The notes under the pieces are model-generated. The model was not told the DNA's origin. It saw nothing but the letters and a program-made list of their open reading frames with translations, and did not search any database. From Promethearchaeota archaeon (GTDB lineage Archaea > Asgardarchaeota > Lokiarchaeia > Sigynarchaeales > SOKP01), in NCBI GenBank assembly GCA_004524515.1, contig SDNV01000120.1:1-7951 (forward strand): DNA of 7,951 nt. Direction: 5' to 3'. Shown here in pieces: positions 5,808 to 7,951 of this stretch (positions are counted from its first letter, which is position 1; each line of letters opens with the position of its first letter). A program made the translations under genes and the position numbers.

Positions 5808-6067
5808 ATAAACATTTGACAGTTGAAAAGGATAATGTTAGAATACTTGATATAAGAGGCAGAATATGTCCTATGACATTCATATATACTAAACTCTCTC
5901 TTGAAGAAATGAATAAAGGTGAAATTCTAGAAGTTTTAGTTGATTATCCCGCAGCTGTCGAAAATGTTCCTTATAGTTGTAAACGACAAGATTTGGCAGA
6001 AATAGTGGGAGTCGAGGAAATCGACACACCGAAAAAATATTGGAAGATCATCTTAGAAAAAATTTAA
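5798..6067 (+). CDS. TusA/SirA-family sulfur carrier protein
   Basis: 89 aa from TTG, chosen because a 9/10 SD match lies 4 nt upstream; no ATG occurs before the conserved core. TusA proteins carry sulfur as a persulfide on a single cysteine and hand it to thiolation enzymes. The motif here is LDIRGRICPMTFIYTKLSLE with the carrier cysteine C24 followed by Pro (CPMTF variant), then G-E-I-L-E-V-L-V-D and a terminal KYWKIILEK strand, which is the full two-layer fold. A second cysteine, C61 (YSCKRQ), is not the canonical carrier. The gene overlaps the E1 gene by 10 nt and is followed after 21 nt by the PP-loop enzyme, its likely acceptor. Whether the E1 enzyme acts on it is uncertain, because it lacks the Gly-Gly tail adenylated by E1 enzymes. 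Confidence 0.88.
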   Translation: MSLNKHLTVEKDNVRILDIRGRICPMTFIYTKLSLEEMNKGEILEVLVDYPAAVENVPYSCKRQDLAEIVGVEEIDTPKKYWKIILEKI

Positions 6068-6088
6068 GTTCAGAATCGTTGAACCCCT

Positions 6089-7111
6089 ATGAAATCCACC
6101 AAGAAAAATAATATAGTTGGTCTTACATTAATATCTGGTGGATTAGATAGTCTTATTGCTTCTTTGTTAATTAAACTTCAAAATATAGAAGTTATTGGTT
6201 TAAATTTCAGATCTCCTTTTTGTTTATGTGATAAAGCCTATAGGAATTCAGAATGTGGATTAAATCTTTATCAACAAAAATTAGGAATTAAGATTTTTTT
6301 TTTACCAAAAGAAGATGATTATTTAAAAATAATCAATAATCCTAAATACGGCTATGGGAAGAATATGAATCCTTGTATTGATTGTAGAATTTATATATTA
6401 AAAAAAGCCAGAAAATTTGCAGAAGAAATCGATGCTGATTTTATAATTACGGGAGAAGTATTAGACCAAAGACCTAAATCTCAAAATTTAAAGGCACTTA
6501 AAATTGTTGAAGAAGAATCGGGATTAATTGGTAAAATCGTAAGACCTCTCTCTGCTAAATTATTAGAGCCTACAATTTATGAGGAGCGGGGATTAATTGA
6601 TAGATCTAAATTATTAGGAATAAGGGGGCGAAGTCGCAAGATCCAACTTGATTTAGCTAGAAAATATAATTTGCTTAATGAATATTATGCGTGCGGAGGT
6701 TGTTTATTAACAGATGTTAACTTTTCACGTCGAATGAGAGACTTTTTAAGATATAAAAAGAAACCTAAAATGGAGGATATACCTATTTTAAAATTAGGAA
6801 GACATTTTAGGTATAAAAATTCAAAGATAATCGTAGGCAGAAATGAAATTGAAAATAATATCTTACAAGCTTCCTTAAAGGATACTGATATAATAATGGA
6901 AGCAAAAGAGACTGTAGGACCGATTACAGTGATTCGAGGAGATTTGAACGATGATATAATTAATTTTGCCGCAAAACTAACTTTAAATTATTCGGATGAG
7001 AAAAAATCTTCTGGAAAAATATTATATCGGTATTCAAATTCAAATAAAAATAATGAATTAATCGTTGATAAGGGAAATATAGAAATATTAAAATCCTATA
7101 TTTTATCATAA
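6089..7111 (+). CDS. PP-loop RNA thiolation enzyme fused to an NFACT-R-like (DUF814) domain
   Basis: 340 aa, cytosolic. Residues about 8-209 form a PP-loop ATPase of the ThiI/MnmA type: SGGLDS (16-21) binds ATP pyrophosphate, followed by C45-x-C47, C56, NPC96-x2-C99, TGEVLDQRPKSQ (121-132) and ACGGC (C202, C205). These enzymes adenylate a uridine and insert sulfur delivered as a persulfide. Residues about 232-315 look like the NFACT-R/DUF814 domain of FbpA/Tae2 proteins: KLGRHFRY, IIVGRNEIENN (247-257), then GPITVIRG, AAKL and YSDEK. The WLH-type motif usual before this GP is replaced by IIMEAKE. No THUMP domain is present, so the C-terminal domain may supply RNA binding. ATG at 6089 has no SD; coupling to the TusA-like gene 21 nt upstream is likely. 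tRNA thiolation is the best guess; the exact nucleotide is unknown. Confidence 0.8.
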   Translation: MKSTKKNNIVGLTLISGGLDSLIASLLIKLQNIEVIGLNFRSPFCLCDKAYRNSECGLNLYQQKLGIKIFFLPKEDDYLKIINNPKYGYGKNMNPCIDCRIYILKKARKFAEEIDADFIITGEVLDQRPKSQNLKALKIVEEESGLIGKIVRPLSAKLLEPTIYEERGLIDRSKLLGIRGRSRKIQLDLARKYNLLNEYYACGGCLLTDVNFSRRMRDFLRYKKKPKMEDIPILKLGRHFRYKNSKIIVGRNEIENNILQASLKDTDIIMEAKETVGPITVIRGDLNDDIINFAAKLTLNYSDEKKSSGKILYRYSNSNKNNELIVDKGNIEILKSYILS

Positions 7112-7146
7112 AGAACTATTCTAAAACTAATTGAGAGAGTATTAAA

Positions 7147-7800
7147 ATGAACAAATATGAGACTTTAAAAAAAGCGCTGAACTTAAAAGCGGAACCTGTT
7201 GGTGTGAAACTCATTTTTGAACATAATGAAAATGATGAAATTGATCCTAAATTTAAAGCAGCAAACAAATTAGAAAGATATTGTCAATTTGTGAAAAGAG
7301 CTTCTCAGGGTGAATTTTTAAGGATAACAAAAAATGATTTTTTATGCGTAACAGGAGAGATCATGCTTGGTTTTAAAGAACCCACGAATTTAGAATTAGG
7401 AATGAGATTAGATTTTAGAGGGTTAACACACGTACTTCTTTTTCCAATTTCTAAATATGATAAAATTGATTTTGATAGTATTTTATTAATTGTAAATCCC
7501 CGCAATTGTATGGATATAATCGAAGCTCATGTGAAAGCATTTGATAAACCATTAAAGCTAACATGTGGTTCAATTAGAGGTGTTTGCAGTGAGGTTACAG
7601 CTCATGTTATTAAACGCGAAGAAATAAATTTCTCATTTTTATGCTCAGGTTCTCGAATTTTTGCGGAATTTGATGATTGTGAAATGTTATGTGGAATTCC
7701 TGAAAAAATGACAGATGATCTTATTAAAGAAATTGTTAAAATCATTCAAGATCGAGATGCTGATATGGAACTGATGAGACAATCTAAAAATTTTTATTAG
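7147..7800 (+). CDS. DUF169 family protein (COG2043)
   Basis: 217 aa, the normal family length. It begins YETLKKALNLKAEPVGVKL, the usual DUF169 opening, and includes RYCQFVKRA (44-52), LCVTGEIMLGF, TCGSIRGVCSE and a final EMLCGIPEKM segment. It has eight cysteines, several at positions that look conserved, which could bind a metal or cluster. There is no membrane segment or signal peptide. It lies 35 nt after the PP-loop gene, with GAGAGAG about 8 nt before ATG as a weak SD, so it is the last gene of the sulfur operon. DUF169 has no established biochemical role. Its place here points to sulfur transfer or RNA thiolation, as inference only. Confidence 0.85.
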   Translation: MNKYETLKKALNLKAEPVGVKLIFEHNENDEIDPKFKAANKLERYCQFVKRASQGEFLRITKNDFLCVTGEIMLGFKEPTNLELGMRLDFRGLTHVLLFPISKYDKIDFDSILLIVNPRNCMDIIEAHVKAFDKPLKLTCGSIRGVCSEVTAHVIKREEINFSFLCSGSRIFAEFDDCEMLCGIPEKMTDDLIKEIVKIIQDRDADMELMRQSKNFY

Positions 7801-7867
7801 TAATTATTAAAATTAGTTATCTTCTCTCTATTAATTTTCATAAATAAAAAAGAAAAGAAATATCCTC

Positions 7868-7884
7868 TATGAATTAAATTCATA
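7868..7884. repeat. Perfect inverted repeat downstream of the DUF169 gene
   Basis: TATGAATT-A-AATTCATA has perfect 8-nt arms with one central base. The loop is too small for an RNA hairpin with all pairs, so an operator-like protein site or the base of a longer structure is more plausible. It lies 68 nt after the DUF169 stop. Confidence 0.4.
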
Positions 7885-7897
7885 TCAGACAATAAGA

Positions 7898-7906
7898 TTT
7901 TTTTTT
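7898..7906 (+). terminator. T9 tract, probable operon end
   Basis: Nine T on the plus strand about 100 nt after the DUF169 stop. On the opposite strand a T-rich stretch at 7845-7860 could serve a convergent gene. U-rich tracts are sufficient for archaeal termination. The strength is unknown. Confidence 0.35.
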
Positions 7907-7951
7907 CATTACCCGTAACCGCAAAAAATTAAAGCTTTCGCTAGAATGAGC

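Larger units (their letters stand above)
7801..7951. other. Non-coding end of window
   Basis: The 151 bases after the DUF169 stop are AT-rich up to about 7909, then less so. Two minus-strand frames remain open at the right edge for a few codons. One ends with TAA at 7912-7914 after reading LILAKALIFCGYG. That may be the tail of a convergent gene, but it is too short to call. No tRNA or other RNA gene is seen. Confidence 0.4.

Noticed and set aside
7305..7505. Minus-strand ORF of 66 codons
   Set aside because: Entirely antisense to the DUF169 gene.
1..7951. CRISPR array, tRNA, rRNA, insertion sequence
   Set aside because: No regularly spaced repeats, no cloverleaf-like GC-rich segment, and no transposase or terminal inverted repeats were seen on either strand.

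Overview
The window is very AT-rich, with tightly packed genes on both strands. It looks archaeal. There are U-rich tracts after genes and TATA-like boxes upstream. Shine-Dalgarno matches to GGAGGTGATC sit before some ATG and TTG starts. One regulator carries a TRASH-type metal-sensing tail. Low GC, the TRASH regulator and a longin/roadblock-like orphan suggest an Asgard (Lokiarchaeota-like) archaeon. This is inference from gene content, because no rRNA or marker gene is present.

Region 1 (1-3649) is a copper-homeostasis locus. A Cu+-type P1B ATPase (minus strand) has a YHS domain in place of N-terminal HMA domains and carries a C-terminal Cys/His/Met domain. It is followed by a 128-aa protein that may be a distant HesB/IscA-like relative. 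Next comes a 55-aa protein, missed by a length cut-off, that is a free-standing copy of the pump's C-terminal domain. A PadR-like winged-helix regulator with a TRASH tail is divergently transcribed. The shared intergenic region holds three AAGTAT repeats, one of them inside a perfect 12-bp palindrome, which form a good operator candidate. A long AT-rich hairpin follows the regulator stop codon.

Region 2 (3650-4920) is accessory and decaying. It holds a minus-strand remnant of a class I glutamine amidotransferase that keeps only the catalytic His/Glu end, a longin-like orphan with a Cys-rich tail, and a doubtful small hydrophobic ORF coupled to the orphan. The 3650-3788 gap holds only the hairpin and AT-rich DNA.

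Region 3 (4950-7800) is a plus-strand sulfur-transfer operon. It encodes an E1-like ThiF/MoeB enzyme, an overlapping TusA-like persulfide carrier, a ThiI/MnmA-like PP-loop enzyme fused to an NFACT-R-like (DUF814) domain, and a DUF169 protein. The likely job is activation and relay of sulfur to a tRNA (or another RNA) by the PP-loop enzyme, with DUF169 in an unknown accessory role. No ThiS/MoaD-type ubiquitin-like carrier is encoded here, so the E1-TusA pairing is the most interesting feature of the window. The last 150 bases hold a palindrome and a T-tract but no callable gene.
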